This document shows, piece by piece, positions 1 through 10,194 of a stretch of DNA of 64,000 nt. The translations under genes were made by a program, and so were the position numbers. The notes beneath the pieces are model-generated. The model worked only from the letters and a program-made list of their open reading frames with translations, did no database searches and had not been told where the DNA came from. Every line of letters starts with the position of its first letter. Position 1 is the stretch's first letter. Source of the DNA: Bolinopsis microptera (Eukaryota; Ctenophora; Tentaculata; Lobata; Bolinopsidae); contig NC_087072.1 in NCBI RefSeq assembly GCF_026151205.1, positions 13,926,169 to 13,990,168 on the forward strand, written 5' to 3'.

Positions 1-291
1 CCCCATAAAATCTGGACAAGGGGTGGAAAGGTGCCAACTTTTTTGGCCTCATTTGGCCAATCACATCCTGTCTAACTGTAGTCTAACAGCACGATAGTTG
101 CCCCTTATAGTCCAAAATTACATTACTCATTGCTAGAATTCTTTTTTCATCTTGAAACTGTGTTTGAAAATGATCTCTATTGCCAAATTGCTCAGCTAGG
201 CCTTTTGCAAAATCCTCCCTTCAATTAACTTTTAAGTTTGCTTTTAATTGATTGATTTAAATAATTACACAGATATCGACTGTCAAGTATA

Positions 292-1116
292 ATGAAAGTA
301 AAAGAACTTGTTCGACAGTTGGAATTGTTAGCTCCTCTGAATTTGGCCGAAAGTTGGGACAATGTTGGCCTTCTGATTGAGCCTTCTACTGACTCAACAG
401 TTAAGAGGGTCTTAACAACGATTGATTTAACTGAACCTGTTCTTGAAGAGGCAATTACAAAGCAATGTGAGTTTATCCTCAGCTATCATCCACCAATCTT
501 CAGCAGTTTCAAGCGGCTACTGCAAAGCAATGCAAAAGATAGGATAGTGATGAAGTGTATAGCTAACAATATCAGCATTTATTCTCCGCACACATCTTGG
601 GATAGTATTGATAACGGGGTAAACGATTGGATCGGATCTTGTTTTGATTGTTCATTAAAAGTACCTATAACACCTACTCCATCTGTGTTAAATGCTGGTA
701 TGGGTCGAATTATCACACTATCAACTCCCTTACCTCTTACTAAAATATGTGATATTCTCCGAGGCCACTTAGGTATAAAATACCTGCGTCTAGGACATGC
801 AGACCAGGAATGTTGGGCTAGAAGACTCAAGTCTACAAACCAACAATATGACATTATCAAAACTATTGGAATATGTGCTGGATCAGGAGGGTCTCTCCTG
901 AAGGGTGTTGACACTGACCTCTACATCACTGGTGAGATGTCACATCATGAGGTGTTAGCAGTGATTGCAGAGGGGCGAAGTGTGCTGCTGAGCGAACACA
1001 CTCACACTGAGAGAGGGTTTTTAGTGTCGGTAGTGAAGATGCTTCATACTGAAGTCGAGGGTGGGGTGGAGTTTATAGTTTCTGAGGCAGATTGTAATCC
1101 TATTGAAACTATTTGA
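292..1116 (+). CDS. NIF3L1: NIF3-like protein 1 (NIF3/DUF34 family)
   Basis: Single-exon, 274-residue member of the NIF3 family. These are conserved proteins with a di-metal centre whose biochemical role is still poorly defined. The family motifs are visible in order: WDNVGLL at residues 22-28, YHPPIF at 65-70 with a likely metal-binding His66, SPHTSWD at 98-104, a glycine-rich GICAGSGG at 193-200, GEMSHHE at 214-220 and EHTHTERG at 235-242. All putative metal ligands are intact. The ATG at 292 starts immediately before the conserved N-terminal helix, so little sequence can be missing. The protein is shorter than the vertebrate form, which carries an N-terminal extension. No mitochondrial presequence is visible. 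No intron is present, unlike PAIP2 just downstream. Identification is by family motifs; the function in this organism is inferred. Confidence 0.93.
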   Translation: MKVKELVRQLELLAPLNLAESWDNVGLLIEPSTDSTVKRVLTTIDLTEPVLEEAITKQCEFILSYHPPIFSSFKRLLQSNAKDRIVMKCIANNISIYSPHTSWDSIDNGVNDWIGSCFDCSLKVPITPTPSVLNAGMGRIITLSTPLPLTKICDILRGHLGIKYLRLGHADQECWARRLKSTNQQYDIIKTIGICAGSGGSLLKGVDTDLYITGEMSHHEVLAVIAEGRSVLLSEHTHTERGFLVSVVKMLHTEVEGGVEFIVSEADCNPIETI

Positions 1117-1362
1117 TTGTTGTGTGGTATCTTTTAACATCTTGTATTATTTTTCCTACATTATTGATATGATGTTTTGTAAGTAACATGGTTCCTGTTA
1201 TTTTAGAAGCGTTTCCAATAATGCTTCAAAAAGTATAACTTATCTCTGCTTATAATTGTTTTAACCAAAACTCAGTAAAACAAAATTAAAATTTTTACTA
1301 AAACAACATTTTTATTTACCACAAAACAATCAATACATATTTAATATTATTATACATTTATA

Positions 1363-1368
1363 AATAAA
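1363..1368 (+). terminator. Possible polyadenylation signal for NIF3L1
   Basis: An AATAAA hexamer lies about 250 bases after the NIF3L1 stop in very AT-rich sequence. It is the first canonical signal downstream, but chance occurrence is likely at this composition. Confidence 0.3.
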
Positions 1369-1470
1369 TTTAAATTTAAATTCAGCTATATACACAATAC
1401 ACAGCCCGCCGCGCAGACAGCCACACATTGCTGAGAGATTCTCAGGTGCAGATGTAAGCGCCGCGCGCGT

Positions 1471-1988
1471 GAGGTTTGTTATCTTACAATTACATGTCAC
1501 GATATATTATTAATTATCAGAGAATTTTAGAAGCAAAATAATTATTGCACATTGGCAAAATTTCGGTCGTTAACGCAGTGCAGGGCGTGGACACTGCAAT
1601 GCTAATAACGGAAAATTCTGTGGCACAAGTTTCGTTCAGCTACCCAATTTATATGTGACATGTACAATGTAATTGTATTAAATTCAGATAAATGTTAGTA
1701 ATAATCGACGTTAACATTTTGCAATTTGTTTGAGGTTTGTTATCTTACAATTACATGTCACGATATATTATTAATTATCAGAGAATTTTAGAAGCAAAAT
1801 AATTATTGCACATTGGCAAAATTTCGGTCGTTAACGCAGTGCAGGGCGTGGACACTGCAATGCTAATAACGGAAAATTCTGTGGCACAAGTTTCGTTCAG
1901 CTACCCAATTTATATGTGACATGTACAATGTAATTGTATTAAATTCAGATAAATGTTAGTAATAATCGACGTTAACATTTTGCAATTT
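1471..1988. repeat. Tandem duplication, two copies of about 257 bp
   Basis: The block 1471-1727 is repeated at 1732-1988 with a period of 261 bases. By eye the two copies are identical throughout. Both start GAGGTTTGTTATC and end TTTTGCAATTT, separated by GTTT. No ORF is conserved in it. Such identity implies a very recent duplication, gene conversion, or an assembly artefact. It lies between NIF3L1 and PAIP2 and may fall in the PAIP2 promoter region. Confidence 0.95.
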
Positions 1989-2271
1989 ACAATTGCACTT
2001 AAATCACATCTAGCAAGTTACTATTTCTTTGCATTATATATGTTACGTCACTATAGCATATGTCATATTGTACGTTATATAAGATAAAAATAAACATTTT
2101 ATAATTGTTTCAATGTTCAACACTGCTAAAAAACAAATACCTACTTGCCCATCGATTAAGCAGTCGCCAGAATCATAATCACTCATTTCAACATATGATA
2201 ACTGTTATGTTAAGCTAGCAGGTATCTAATTTTATTCTGTCCTTTAGCTAAACAGCTAAGTCTAGTGAAAA

Positions 2272-2948
2272 ATGGTTGTCCGTCCCGAGTCCCCAATCAA
2301 TAACTGTGATGATGACTGGTTCAAAGATTACGAGTGGATGAATGAACAGGAAAACTTTGAAGAGGAGTTCTTGGATTCCCTTCATCTTGAAGAGGTTTTT
2401 AGATTTAGAATCTTGTACCTTTTATATAAAATATTTAATTGCATGATTGTCGAATGTTTAAAACTTTTAGTCTAATTTATGCTACTTCTTACCATCTCGC
2501 CCAACACTCAGTTGAACAAGGTAGCTCAAGCGATAGAAGAGGAGCTGGTTGACACGGAAGTGACTGATAACATGAACAATGTGAGGTTGTCCAGTTCTGA
2601 AAGTGAGCACAATGCTAACAATCAGTCTAACGACAACGAGCCTGTTCATCAGAACGGAGATATCCTCGTGAGTATGAAGCTGCGTGTAGTTAGATTTATT
2701 ATCATTTAGTTGCTATAATAGATGTAACTAAGAGTTATTAGTTTTCAAGGTCCTTTGAAACGAGGTGTTTGGAAGTTTCCTTACTCATGATTTCATTGTT
2801 AATAAAAATAATAAAATGACTTTAACCTTACTGTAGCTAATATTACTTTAGCTAACATTACTTTAGCTAATATTGTTACTTTCAGAACTCCAGCAACCTG
2901 AACCCTAACGCAGCAGAGTTTGTCCCTTCCTTCGTTCGATCTCGCTAA
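2272..2948 (+). CDS. PAIP2: PAIP2-like poly(A)-binding-protein-interacting protein (3 exons)
   Basis: Three exons, 2272-2394, 2512-2667 and 2886-2948, join in phase 0 to give 113 residues. Introns have GT..AG ends (donors AG|GTTTTT and CTC|GTGAGT; acceptors ACTCAG and TTTCAG). The C-terminal exon carries a PAM2 motif, SNLNPNAAEFVPSF at about residues 96-109. This is the peptide that binds the MLLE domain of cytoplasmic poly(A)-binding protein. The N-terminal exon has an acidic DYEWMNEQENFEEEF stretch resembling the YMWMENEEEF segment of vertebrate PAIP2; the middle exon is acidic and low in complexity. In the known family, PAIP2 competes with poly(A) for PABP and represses translation; the same role is inferred here. 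The ATG at 2272 opens the first exon. Length is close to vertebrate PAIP2. Confidence 0.88.
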
Positions 2949-4495
2949 ATTCCAATCCTACCACATTTGTTTCAGAAATAATAATCATATCGGTTTGTGT
3001 ATAATGGGGGCCTTTAGAACATTTCTTGTTTATTATTTGTGATGTGTACCTATAATAATATATAATACGACTATAATAATTATAAATTATATAATGAATT
3101 GTCTGTAATGTTACAATTGCTATTTTAACAGGGGTTTCTATAACTTGATACTTAAATATTAGTAATTGTAATGTTATGATGATTTCATAAAAATTTGGTA
3201 GGCTTTGTGTGTATTATAATGCTGAACCTCAAATCGTTTCTTTTAAACAGTGTTCGTTTTCGGTGGTGTACCGGTAACAAAATGTGCAATGAGAAGATTT
3301 GAAAGTAACCTAACATACAGCTCATTCTTTGCCCGGAAATCAGAGGTCACAGAAATCTGGCAAAATTCCATATTTTGTGTTTTATGAGGTAGTAATTTAT
3401 TGGATACCAAATTTTACCGTTAGTTACCTGACTATTAATTGAGTAGTCCATACCCACTTCCTTCCGGTTGTGCATATGTCATAGGCTTCGGCAATGCGCT
3501 CATTTAAAAACGTCTTAATGTTAACTTTCACTCCAAAAGTTGCACAATTTCAACTGTACACCACCCATATGTTCAAAGTGCTTGCTTATTTAAAGAATTT
3601 CAGTTTCACACAACGTATTAATAAGGCAGATAAGCATCATGATAATCGTTAAATTCCTTAATATCAAAAAACTTGTTGAGGACTTGTTTGTGTTACATTA
3701 CAAAAACTGATGACTGGCTATGTGAAAGGTTTAGAAAAAAATGTTTACAACTTAGTTATACACTCGGTGAAAAAAAAAGTACAAAAGCTTTCTTAAATTT
3801 AACTTGATTATTATATGTATATAAATCATAGATTTTATCGATCAGAGGAGATTAAAGTTCAATTAATGATTTACCATCACGGCGACATGCTAATTAGAGA
3901 CATTTTCATTTCATTAGATTTAGATTATATAATCGACAATATAAATTATAAGGGATTATTTAGAAACGTTGTTCGTTTGTTGAACTATTAAATAACTAAA
4001 CATATTAAAGTGTTTACCTTGCTTATTGCGTTATCAGTTGCCATGATTACATAGTGGCTTTCTTTAGTCTAGAATGACAACCCAGTGTTATATGGTTTTT
4101 AATTTTAATTTTGTGTCATTATTTATTTGAACATATCATATAAACAAAATAAACAAATCTTTTGCCAGTTATTTACAATATTGTTTCATTTTTTCATTCC
4201 CATATTTAAATACCTCAGTTTAAAAAACAAATAAATCAATTAAAGAGCAATTTATTGGTACTGAAATAGAAACTACAGAAATTAAAGAATCAGGCAAATC
4301 AATTACCCACACTAAAACGTAAATATAGCAATATTTCTGTTTACTTGCGCCTGCCCCTGGCCCTAACCAGTCTGAGCATTTCCCCAGCCTAAACATTCTT
4401 TGTCGCCATTGTTTTTATTCAAGTTCATTGCTGTGTTATTCTGTACTATTTGATGAAAGTTTCAAATTAATAAAATCAAATCATGTATCTATCAT
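2949..4495. other. Intergenic, PAIP2 to ABCB7
   Basis: AT-rich, no ORF of note and no recognisable mobile element. It should contain the PAIP2 3' UTR and the ABCB7 promoter. No TATA box or clear polyadenylation signal could be assigned with confidence. Confidence 0.6.
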
Positions 4496-6430
4496 ATGTA
4501 TTCCACATGTTCTGAATTATACCCACAGTATCTAGGGAGGATGTTGGTGGCTGCCAGGTCCCTTCTCCGGTGCCGCTCTCTCTCCTCTCTTTCAGTTTCC
4601 AGACATCTACACACCACTCCCTCCCAATCTGAACAGGGTGGTAGTCTCACTTCTTATCAGCAACTCAAGAAATCTTTCTGGCCAGCAGATCGGCCACACA
4701 TCCGGAGAAAAGTAGTGGCTGTTGGGGGTCTGATTGTTGCTTCAAAGTTAGCTAACACTAGTGTACCGCTGATCTTCAGAGAGATTATAGACTATTTTAA
4801 CGTTCCGTTAGATGTGGAGCATATTCCCCAACTGGTAATATTATCCGGAACAACTGTAGCCTCGTGGGTCCTTATCTACGGAGCCATGCGAGCTTTATCT
4901 CCAAGTCTGAACGAGTATAAAAACGCAGTATTCTCCGTGGTAGCACAGAGTAACATCAGGACAGTATCTCAGCGCACATACGACCACCTGCTTGATCTGG
5001 ACCTCTCATTTCATCAGAACAGGAAAACAGGACAACTCTCTCGTGTGATAGACCGTGGCACGCGGGGCGCTGACAGTATTCTGCGCGCACTGGTAGTGAA
5101 CGTAGTACCTACGGTTCTGGAGCTGTGTCTGGTGCTAGGAGTGTTGTGGGCTAGTGTGGGGTTTGAATACACTGCTATCTGCTGTCTCACCACTGCCTCT
5201 TACATCGCCTTTACCTACAGTGTCACGGTGTGGAGAACACAATTCAGGAAAATGATGAACAAAGCTGATAACGAGATCGGCTTCAAATCATTCGATACTT
5301 TGATAAATTACGAGACAGTGAAGTATTTCAACAACGAGAAGTACGAAGGAGATAACTACAGTAAACTGCTAGCGAAGTTCGAGCAAGGCTCTCTCAAGAC
5401 ACAAAGCTCACTATCCCTGCTGAACAGTGGACAACAAATCATCATAACCCTCGGAATAACAGCGAGCATGTACCTGGCTGTCAACCAGATATTATCCGGT
5501 AACATGTCTGTAGGTGACCTGGTCATGATCAACCTGCTCCTGATCCAGGTGGCTCAACCTCTAAACTTCCTGGGCAGCATCTACAGGGATATCCAGCAGT
5601 CTCACACTGATATGAGAAAGTTGAACGAGCTGCTGTCTAATAGTCCAGGTATGCAGGATAGTCCTGATGCTGTGGCGGCTGCTGAACCTTGCAAGGGAGA
5701 TATCGTGTTTGATAATATATCGTTCGGCTACACTCCTGGTAAAATGATATTAAAGGATCTGAGCTTTACTGTACCTAGTGGAAAGACTGTTGCCATTGTT
5801 GGGGGATCTGGTTCGGGCAAGTCTACTATTGTGAGGCTGCTGTATCGTTTCTACGATCCTAACTCTGGAGATATCAATATCGGGGGAGTGTCCCTGAAAT
5901 CTCTGCAGCTTGAAGATTACCGGAGAAATGTGGGTGTGGTCCCCCAGGATTGTGTTCTCTTTAATGACAATATCAGATACAATATCCAGTACGGTGACAC
6001 GAGCGCCTCTGAAGAGGACATTGTCAAGGCTGCTAAACTAGCGGATATTCACCATGCTATTGGGACATTCCCAGAGGGGTATAACACATTGGTGGGCGAG
6101 CGTGGGCAGATGTTATCCGGGGGAGAGAAGCAGAGGATTGCACTTGCGCGCGCTGTGCTGAAAAATGCACCAATACTGCTGTACGACGAAGCAACCTCCT
6201 CCTTGGACAGTCTGACAGAGCACAATATCTTAGAGTCCCTTCACACCGTATCTGCCGGTAAAACTAGTATTTTCATTGCTCACAGACTCAGCACAATAAT
6301 GGACGCTGATCAGATTTTGGTGTTGCAGGACGGCGCTATTGCGGAGCGCGGCACTCACAAACAACTTCTCAACAATCCTGAGTCAATGTACTCTGAGATG
6401 TGGAATCAACAAATGGCTAATGATCAATAG
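4496..6430 (+). CDS. ABCB7: Mitochondrial ABC half-transporter, ABCB7/ATM1 type
   Basis: An intronless 644-residue ABC half-transporter of the ATM1/ABCB7 group. In known members it sits in the mitochondrial inner membrane as a homodimer and exports a glutathione-linked sulfur species needed for cytosolic iron-sulfur protein assembly. The N-terminus is rich in Arg, Ser and Leu with almost no acidic residues after Met16, as expected of a presequence; Met16 at 4541 is an equally plausible start. The membrane domain spans roughly residues 70-375, with family landmarks FREIIDYFN and YETVKYFNNE. The nucleotide-binding domain holds Walker A GGSGSGKST (436-444), Q-loop PQD, signature LSGGEKQR (540-547), Walker B with D564/E565 and switch His596. 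All catalytic residues are intact. Length is a little below yeast Atm1 and human ABCB7. Confidence 0.95.
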   Translation: MYSTCSELYPQYLGRMLVAARSLLRCRSLSSLSVSRHLHTTPSQSEQGGSLTSYQQLKKSFWPADRPHIRRKVVAVGGLIVASKLANTSVPLIFREIIDYFNVPLDVEHIPQLVILSGTTVASWVLIYGAMRALSPSLNEYKNAVFSVVAQSNIRTVSQRTYDHLLDLDLSFHQNRKTGQLSRVIDRGTRGADSILRALVVNVVPTVLELCLVLGVLWASVGFEYTAICCLTTASYIAFTYSVTVWRTQFRKMMNKADNEIGFKSFDTLINYETVKYFNNEKYEGDNYSKLLAKFEQGSLKTQSSLSLLNSGQQIIITLGITASMYLAVNQILSGNMSVGDLVMINLLLIQVAQPLNFLGSIYRDIQQSHTDMRKLNELLSNSPGMQDSPDAVAAAEPCKGDIVFDNISFGYTPGKMILKDLSFTVPSGKTVAIVGGSGSGKSTIVRLLYRFYDPNSGDINIGGVSLKSLQLEDYRRNVGVVPQDCVLFNDNIRYNIQYGDTSASEEDIVKAAKLADIHHAIGTFPEGYNTLVGERGQMLSGGEKQRIALARAVLKNAPILLYDEATSSLDSLTEHNILESLHTVSAGKTSIFIAHRLSTIMDADQILVLQDGAIAERGTHKQLLNNPESMYSEMWNQQMANDQ

Positions 6431-8628
6431 CATAATTTATTTGATGTTTCTTTTAGGTTTGATTTTGGTAGAAATTTATTATCGAATGAAAAGTTGTGGT
6501 AATTTTTGTGGGACCACTTACCAAGATAAATGAAAGCTGATGTATTAAAATGAGTGACAATTTTCTTTGTCGCACTAAAACGCAGCTAGTTTTAAAACTA
6601 TTTATGAAGCATTTTTGTAGAGCTCGGTCGCATATTTTAAAACGATACGGATACTGGATAGCCGCTCATGAAATTTTCTTGGAGCTCGGCCAGATTTTTA
6701 TCACACTGTTGCAGTATTTAAGTTTAACTAGTGCAACGGGGAATAATGCAACAAGATGTGCCCGTTATGGATAACTATAAGTGGAAATATTTACTCGACC
6801 CGACTTATTTGACTGTTATACAGTTTCAAGTTATTTTCATATGGACTTTCCCATAAAATCATCGTTTCCTTCTATGTCAAGTTTTGTATAAAAACGTTTA
6901 CATGAATAATACAGTTGGTTTTGTCATACTTAGTACATACTATTAAGTTGCTGAAATCCAGCCGGATAATGCATAAATTTATTGTTTAATGCACAAACTA
7001 AATTCCGTCATCTCCTTTTAAAATAAGTGATATGAATTCACCCCGAGCCCTGGACATCATTTTTCCGGGTATTTAATTTAAAAATCTTGCATTTTAACCC
7101 GTAACTTTTATTCCCACTCAAAATCCATGTTGCAATCTACAAAGTGCGAAATATGACTCTTCTATGATACGTACACATCAGAGGTTTCTACCGAAAATTC
7201 CTGTATAAGAGGAAGAATTTTCCATTATACATAATTCATTCTGCACTTATATGGTATTTGTTGAGCATTAAACGATACGTGTTGTAATGGAATAGCATAA
7301 AATGTCTAAAATTAACTCTTATTGACTTTTATGTTTATAACATTAAAATATGTTATATAAAATTAACTAGAAATAGTATGGCTTATTCAAAAGATTTAGC
7401 GGGATTTTTGATTAACACAGTATGGGATGCGCATTATTCAGTAGTCGCAGTTTGCTGTTGGTTGTAGGTTTCGTGCCACTAAGACAGAATATCATCACTG
7501 TGCAAATGTATGTCATGTTGAGATCACTATTACCTAACATAAAACATTTGCCCTTCCCTATCACTTACATATGAAGAGAGTTATTTACACAGTGTTGCAT
7601 TGGCTTTCATGTTTGTAGGGTCAACTTTCACATAATTTCTATTGTACTGCTCAAAGTTGCTCCTCACTAGCTACTATGCACACATCAGGTAATTACACAC
7701 GTCCCGTAGTATTAGCTCAAGAAAAGAGCTAATACCAACCTTTGCCAAGTAGCCTATGATATCACAATGAGCTAATTTTGTGGACGCTTATCTCCCAAAT
7801 GCCTCCAGACTGTGGCAAATTATCATTTTACGGAAGGCGCGCAGCAAAAAAGTGTGTGCAAAAGTTTCCTGGCGCGGTGAAAGCATTTGTAACACGTGTG
7901 TTCTTTATGATTTCATGTAGATCTGACCTAAAATGTGTGACGTCAGTGTTTTGGAGTGGTCAAGATGTCATCGTTGCGTAATCTCAATTCAATAACATGC
8001 ACTTATTTCCTGTATACAAGCGCTTATCACTTAACACTTTATTCCACCCACCTCGTGCGTCATAACATTCATTATCCTCGTAGGTGCATGTCCTTTACCA
8101 GGTTGTACGTGTGTTAAATCTCTATGATACAGATGATCAAAATAGATCAGAAACCGCTGCAAGCATGACATCTTAATGAACTTCTTGGACTTCCTCAAAC
8201 TGATTTATCCGAAAATGACGGTAAGTGGCCGAACAAATTGATGGTAAGCAGTTATTTGCGGTGTAAAGCGGCTCCAAGTAGTTATATACTTAACACCTAG
8301 TCCTTGAATCTTGGCACAACTCCAGATGATATCGTTTATCTCAACCTCAGTTCTCTCGAATTACGACATCCTAAGCCAGAAGTGGGGTCGGCGGTTATTG
8401 TTAACTACCGAAGTTCACATTAATTACGTTGGCACTTTTACTCCCCTCCTGACAGGAATATAACGTAATCACAGCCTGACCCCCCTCCCCTCCCCCCTGA
8501 ACAACTGCATCAGCTCCGACACCATTATCAAATATATGGACCTGTGGACTGTGGAGCTCCGGAACTATGCCAACTTGCCCTGCATCAACGCTAGACCCAG
8601 AAAAATTAAGCTTTGGAGCTTATGATAA
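6431..8628. other. Gene-free stretch after ABCB7
   Basis: No supportable gene. Short ORFs here lack any recognisable domain and have no splice-consistent continuation. No clear mobile element was seen before the MITE that starts near 8629. Confidence 0.55.
6544..6549 (+). terminator. Possible polyadenylation signal (ATTAAA) for ABCB7
   Basis: The variant hexamer ATTAAA lies about 115 bases after the ABCB7 stop. There is no canonical AATAAA closer. Weak evidence. Confidence 0.25.
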
Positions 8629-8951
8629 GTCAGAGACAAGGTTCGACCGGGATCCCGGGTTAATAATAGGCCCGGTCAAAAATCGACCGGGACCGGGAAT
8701 TCCGGTCCCGGCTAAAATGCCGAATTTTGACCGGGACCGAACCGGGATGCTTTTCTAAGTTTTAAAAAACTGCACCTAACGCCATAATACATTAAAAGAT
8801 CAAAGAATATTTAAAGTACAACTTTTCTTAGCTATGATCCTGGTCCCAATCCTGGCTTAATCCCGGTCCCGGTCGTATTCCCGGTCTCGGTCTTATTCCC
8901 GGTCTTGGCATTTCTTTCCAGTCCCGGTCCCGATCGATCCTTGGTCAGAGC
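8629..8951. mobile_element. hAT-like MITE rich in CCGGGACC motifs
   Basis: The element proper runs 8637-8943. Its ends form an imperfect terminal inverted repeat: CAAGGTTCGACCGGGA on the left and the complement of CAAGGATCGATCGGGA on the right. It is flanked by GTCAGAGA (8629-8636) and GTCAGAGC (8944-8951), an 8-bp target duplication with one mismatch, as hAT transposition leaves. The interior consists of CCGGTC/GGGACCGG words in both orientations and encodes nothing. Non-autonomous status is inferred from the small size. Confidence 0.65.
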
Positions 8952-9364
8952 TGCAAGCGAAGCCCTGACGAAGTTTGGAAAAGACCCAAGCATGGAGACC
9001 TTGTCTGTTAGAGCCGCCTTGAAAAAGCTCTAGTCTGTAGGATTTCTATAGGAACACATGATTTCTATGCTGGGGGACTATCATTTAATAACCCTAAGAT
9101 ACCTAGTTTTTTAGCTTTGTCTTAATTAATTACAAATAAAATGCAGTCTTTCGTAATAGAAGTAAACCTGCGATGGGGTGGCATGTGCCTCAATAAAAAT
9201 ATTACAAACATTTATTGACATTTATTAATTAGTAAAAGCGAACAAACTACCGCGAACAAAAATATTTGAATGGTGGTAAAACAAGCTCTTCAGACAAACA
9301 AGCGTTAAGATTATACACATGCAATTTTAAGTCTTTAATGTTTGTCATTGTTTTCAACTACCCC
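8952..9364. other. Short gene-free stretch
   Basis: AT-rich sequence between the hAT-like MITE and the tRNA-like palindrome. Nothing recognisable. Confidence 0.5.
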
Positions 9365-9464
9365 ATAACTAAATTTGTCAAACATAACTAAATTTATTAT
9401 CACTTCGAGATGGCCAGGCCTACTCTCATGCTGTCTATATGTGATGATTAACTCTGAAAAACTA

Positions 9465-9536
9465 GGGACAACTGGGGAATGATCCCAGAACCTCGAGATT
9501 TCGCGTCTCTTGCTCTACCAATTGAGCTACTGACCC
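9465..9536 (-). pseudogene. tRNA-like gene/pseudogene, left arm of palindrome
   Basis: Mirror copy of the tRNA-like sequence at 9647-9718, on the opposite strand, with the same cloverleaf, the same missing U33 and the same TTTTT tract after it. Both copies would be transcribed away from the spacer. The identity of the arms means one derives from the other recently, or conversion keeps them alike. Confidence 0.6.
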
Positions 9537-9646
9537 TGATTCTCAGAGCGAAATCACCACTCATATACAGCACAATTTCATGCTTTGTGTGGAATATCAT
9601 ATTGAAATTGTGCTGTATATGAGTGGTGATTTCGCTCTGAGAATCA

Positions 9647-9718
9647 GGGTCAGTAGCTCAATTGGTAGAGCAAGAGACGCGAAATCTCGAGGTTCTGGGA
9701 TCATTCCCCAGTTGTCCC
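9647..9718 (+). pseudogene. tRNA-like gene/pseudogene, right arm of palindrome
   Basis: Exactly 72 bases fold as a cloverleaf. The acceptor stem is GGGTCAG/TTGTCCC with one mismatch. The D-arm is GCTC..GAGC with U8, A9 and an A-box of TAGCTCAATTGGTAGAGC. The anticodon stem AGAGA/TCTCG has one mismatch, and the variable loop has 5 nt. The T-stem is CTGGG/CCCAG with a 7-nt loop. The anticodon loop reads CGCGAAA, so the invariant U33 is G and positions 34-36 would be CGA. The T-loop lacks the usual TTC start. A TTTTT tract, a Pol III terminator, begins three bases after the end. A decayed tRNA or tRNA-derived SINE head is more likely than a functional tRNA. Confidence 0.6.
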
Positions 9719-10026
9719 TAGTTTTTCAGAGTTAATCATCACATATAGACAGCATGAGAGTAGGCCTGGCCATCTCGAAGTGATAATAATAATTAAATGT
9801 TTCGCAGATTGGCAATTGATCGGTGTAGTTGGTGTTGTACACACTGCACTGATAACGATATCACGTTGTACGTGTAATGTAAATATAGTGTGGATAAATG
9901 CGAATATATATTCTAAATAACTGATAACTAAATTTGTCAAACATAATTTATATGCAATAAATTGCCGCCGTAAAAAATTTGTGAGTTATTCGACAATTAT
10001 GCAACTTTTATTGTTCTTGACAGAAG

Positions 10027-10106
10027 GGATCGTTCACATACTACGTAAGCTAGTGGTGACTGATTGTGCTCTGAAAGGCTTCAGCTAGTAATGTGAACAG
10101 CGGGGA
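10027..10106. mobile_element. Decayed MITE with TCGTTCACAT terminus
   Basis: The left end AGGGATCGTTCACATACTAC resembles the end of the better-preserved MITE at 59634-59778 (AGGGGTCGTTCACATATTAC). The right end GCTAGTAATGTGAAC is roughly its complement. Short, non-coding and eroded. Confidence 0.45.
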
Positions 10107-10194
10107 TCAGGTCTAAAATAATATTAAAGTAATTTTGGCTAAAGTATTATGTGACCGATCGCTCAGTCACACTCACATTGGGGCACCGTTCCGG

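Larger units (their letters stand above)
9394..9789. mobile_element. Large inverted repeat (187-bp arms, 22-bp spacer) with tRNA-like cores
   Basis: Bases 9394-9580 are the reverse complement of 9603-9789 around a 22-base spacer at 9581-9602, essentially without mismatch. Each arm contains one tRNA-like segment. The arrangement resembles a fold-back element or an inverted pair of tRNA-derived SINE heads. No protein-coding content is present. Confidence 0.9.
9365..9946. repeat. 23-bp direct repeats bracketing the palindrome region
   Basis: The 23-bp word beginning ATAACTAAATTTGTCAAACA occurs at 9365-9387 and again at 9924-9946, with no mismatch. The pair encloses the large palindrome at 9394-9789 plus 134 bases. 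It may be an unusually long target duplication, a remnant of the larger element, or the product of repair at an unstable hairpin. Confidence 0.8.
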
